DNA of 64,000 bases from Dickeya zeae NCPPB 2538 (GTDB lineage: Bacteria; Pseudomonadota; Gammaproteobacteria; Enterobacterales; Enterobacteriaceae). How positions within the stretch are numbered: the stretch's first letter is position 1; every line of letters starts with the position of its first letter. Shown here one piece after another: positions 62,267 to 64,000 of the stretch. The translations under genes and the position numbers were made by a program. The notes below the pieces were generated by a model. The model did no database searches and was not told where the DNA came from. It was given only the letters and a program-made list of their open reading frames with translations. The stretch covers positions 2,989,064 to 3,053,063 of the forward strand of contig NZ_CM001977.1 of assembly GCF_000406165.1 (NCBI RefSeq), given 5' to 3'.

Positions 62267-64000
62267 ATGCATAGCACCAGGAAGAAACAATTAACAAAAC
62301 TAAAGTCTTGGCAGAAAAATAAAAACGCCATGCCAGCCATGCTGGCTTCCACCTTGCTGGTGGCTGCTCATGCACAGGCAGCGGACACCACGACCAGTAC
62401 CGATACCATCGTGGTGTCGGCAACCGCCGCTGAAAGCGTGACTGCACCGCTGAAAGGCATCGTGGCGAAGGAAAGTGCGTCCGGCACCAAAACCAGCACG
62501 CCGCTCATCAAAACCCCACAATCCGTCACCGTGGTCACCCGCGACCAGATGGACGCACAAGCGGTTTCTTCCGTATCCGACGCTCTGAACTATTCCAGCG
62601 GCGTGGTCAGCAACTACCGCGGTTCGTCTAACCGCAACGATGAAGTGATTGCCCGTGGTTTCCGCTACGCGCCGAAATTCCTTGATGGCCTGAGCTATGG
62701 CCTGAGCGGCCAGGGTGCTGCGCTGGGGAAAATAGATCCCTGGTTGCTGGAGCGAGTAGAGTTGGTGCACGGCCCTGCTTCCGTCCTGTATGGACAGGTC
62801 AACCCCGGCGGGCTTATCAGCATGACCAGCAAACGCCCAACGGCAGAAGATATCCACAAAGTGGAATTCAGCGCGGGTAATCAACATCTGGGTGAAGCGG
62901 CGTTTGATTTCGGTGGCGCACTCAATGACGATAAAACCCTGCTTTACCGCCTCAACGGTATCGCCAGCACCCGTGATGAATTCGTCAAGGATTACAAAGA
63001 GAAGCGCGTTGCTATCGCGCCAGCCATTACCTGGTTGCCGAACAGCGATACCAGCTTTACGCTGCTGACCAGTTACCAGAACGATCCTAAGGCCGGTTAC
63101 CGCAACTTCCTGCCTAAGATAGGTACCGTGACCGAAGCCAGCGCAGGTTATATTCCGCGTGATCTGGACGTCAGCGACCCTAACTACAATCGTTCGAAAC
63201 GTGAGCAGATTGGCATCGGTTATATTTTCGACCACTCCTTCAACGATAACGTCTCTTTCCAGCAAAACTTCCGCTATTCCCAGCTAAGAGAACGTTACAA
63301 GTATCTGGTGTATACCTGGAGTAACCCGGAGATCTCTGATACGTCGCTGTCCCGCCGTCAGGTGCGTGAAGAGCTGAACGCCGATGAAATCGGTCTGGAT
63401 AACCAGATGAAGGTCAAACTGGAAACCGGCGATGTCCAACACACTGTACTCAGTGGGGTGGATTACAAATGGCAGGATCGCGATTACAACTACTGGCGCA
63501 ACAGCGGTTCGGGATACAACTTTGACTGGGCGAACCCCAGCTACGGTGGTTCTTATCTGGTCAGTGACAGCCAGCTCTCGTTGAACCAGTCTTACAAGAA
63601 GAAACTCGATCAGGTCGGCGTTTATCTGCAAGACCAGATGGAATGGAATCAGTGGAACCTGCTGCTGTCCGGCCGCCATGACTGGAGCCAAATACGCACG
63701 CAAGACCACACCACCAGTACTTCAACACAGCAAGATGACAGTAAATTCACCGGTCGTACTGGCCTGCTCTACGCGTTCGATAACGGTATTTCGCCGTATG
63801 TCAGCTACAGCACCTCGTTTGAACCCAACCTGGACTCTGGTGCCCCCGGCACGCCTGCGTTTAAACCGACCACCGGTGAACAATCCGAGGTGGGTATCAA
63901 GTTCCAGCCTAAAGGCAGCAATACCCTGCTGACCTTATCGCTGTTTGATATCACGCAGAAAAACATCACCTCGTACAACAGCGTGACCCAGTACAACGAA
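62267..64000 (+). CDS. TonB-dependent siderophore receptor (ferric-chrysobactin receptor-like), 5' part
   Basis: An open frame of 578 codons runs from ATG at 62267 to the window edge. Residues 1-39 form a signal peptide with a long basic front and AHAQA end; a TonB box DTIVVSAT follows at about 46-53. The plug domain shows TPLIKTPQSVTVVTRDQMD and ERVELVHGPASVLYGQVNPGGLI, and the barrel begins after about residue 195. The style is that of the FhuA/FoxA/Fct receptor group. AGGAGG lies upstream. Linkage to the chrysobactin-type NRPS makes it the likely receptor (Fct role), but in D. dadantii fct is linked to cbsCEBA, so identity with Fct is not certain. Confidence 0.9.
   Translation, partial: MHSTRKKQLTKLKSWQKNKNAMPAMLASTLLVAAHAQAADTTTSTDTIVVSATAAESVTAPLKGIVAKESASGTKTSTPLIKTPQSVTVVTRDQMDAQAVSSVSDALNYSSGVVSNYRGSSNRNDEVIARGFRYAPKFLDGLSYGLSGQGAALGKIDPWLLERVELVHGPASVLYGQVNPGGLISMTSKRPTAEDIHKVEFSAGNQHLGEAAFDFGGALNDDKTLLYRLNGIASTRDEFVKDYKEKRVAIAPAITWLPNSDTSFTLLTSYQNDPKAGYRNFLPKIGTVTEASAGYIPRDLDVSDPNYNRSKREQIGIGYIFDHSFNDNVSFQQNFRYSQLRERYKYLVYTWSNPEISDTSLSRRQVREELNADEIGLDNQMKVKLETGDVQHTVLSGVDYKWQDRDYNYWRNSGSGYNFDWANPSYGGSYLVSDSQLSLNQSYKKKLDQVGVYLQDQMEWNQWNLLLSGRHDWSQIRTQDHTTSTSTQQDDSKFTGRTGLLYAFDNGISPYVSYSTSFEPNLDSGAPGTPAFKPTTGEQSEVGIKFQPKGSNTLLTLSLFDITQKNITSYNSVTQYNE

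Overview
The window reads as enterobacterial chromosome of about 55% GC, and its content points to the plant pathogen genus Dickeya (Pectobacteriaceae). The backbone keeps an Escherichia-like order (truA-usg-pdxB, flk-fabB-mnmC, yfcL-epmC-yfcA-mepA-aroC-prmB-smrB-sixA-fadJI-yfcZ-fadL-mlaA-argW). Into it are set a Nep1-like toxin, an Svx-like secreted protein and a catecholate siderophore locus whose synthetase is predicted to join dihydroxybenzoate, a basic D-amino acid and serine, as in chrysobactin. Genus is inferred from gene content, not from a database search.

Layout. 1-2.6 kb: truA (cut by the window edge), usg, pdxB. 2.7-9 kb: an insertion between pdxB and flk holding a divergent ROK regulator and a four-gene operon (binding protein, fused permease, ATPase, inositol-monophosphatase-family phosphatase) that looks like a system for importing and dephosphorylating an organic phosphate. 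9-14.3 kb: the tctED two-component system divergent from tctCBA (tripartite tricarboxylate transport). 14.5-19.3 kb: flk, fabB (with FabR- and FadR-like sites) and mnmC. 19.3-26.7 kb: an accessory stretch with a chemoreceptor, an unknown small protein, and GST, DJ-1/PfpI and aldehyde dehydrogenase genes next to a LysR regulator. 26.7-40.4 kb: conserved housekeeping block ending in the fatty-acid genes fadJI and fadL and the lipid-asymmetry lipoprotein mlaA. 40.9 kb: tRNA-Arg(CCU). 41-45.5 kb: the virulence-type genes nlp, a P4-type acid phosphatase, and svx.

45.7-64 kb is an iron-acquisition locus. It holds a FepB-like binding lipoprotein, an EntS-like exporter, FepDGC-like inner-membrane uptake, a 2907-residue two-module NRPS (C-A-T-E-C-A-T-TE), an MbtH-like protein, a Fes-like esterase and a TonB-dependent receptor that runs off the window. 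Fur-box-like sequences lie in all three of its promoter regions. The genes for making 2,3-dihydroxybenzoate and the phosphopantetheinyl transferase are not in the window. The NRPS serine domain carries the exact EntF specificity code. The first module carries two acidic specificity residues and is followed by an epimerisation domain.

Non-coding features include a dispersed palindromic repeat (three copies), a roughly 190-bp multi-hairpin element between the 3' ends of fepC and the NRPS gene, several intrinsic terminators and AT-rich intergenic blocks beside sixA/fadJ and nlp. No CRISPR array, rRNA, insertion sequence or prophage gene was recognised.
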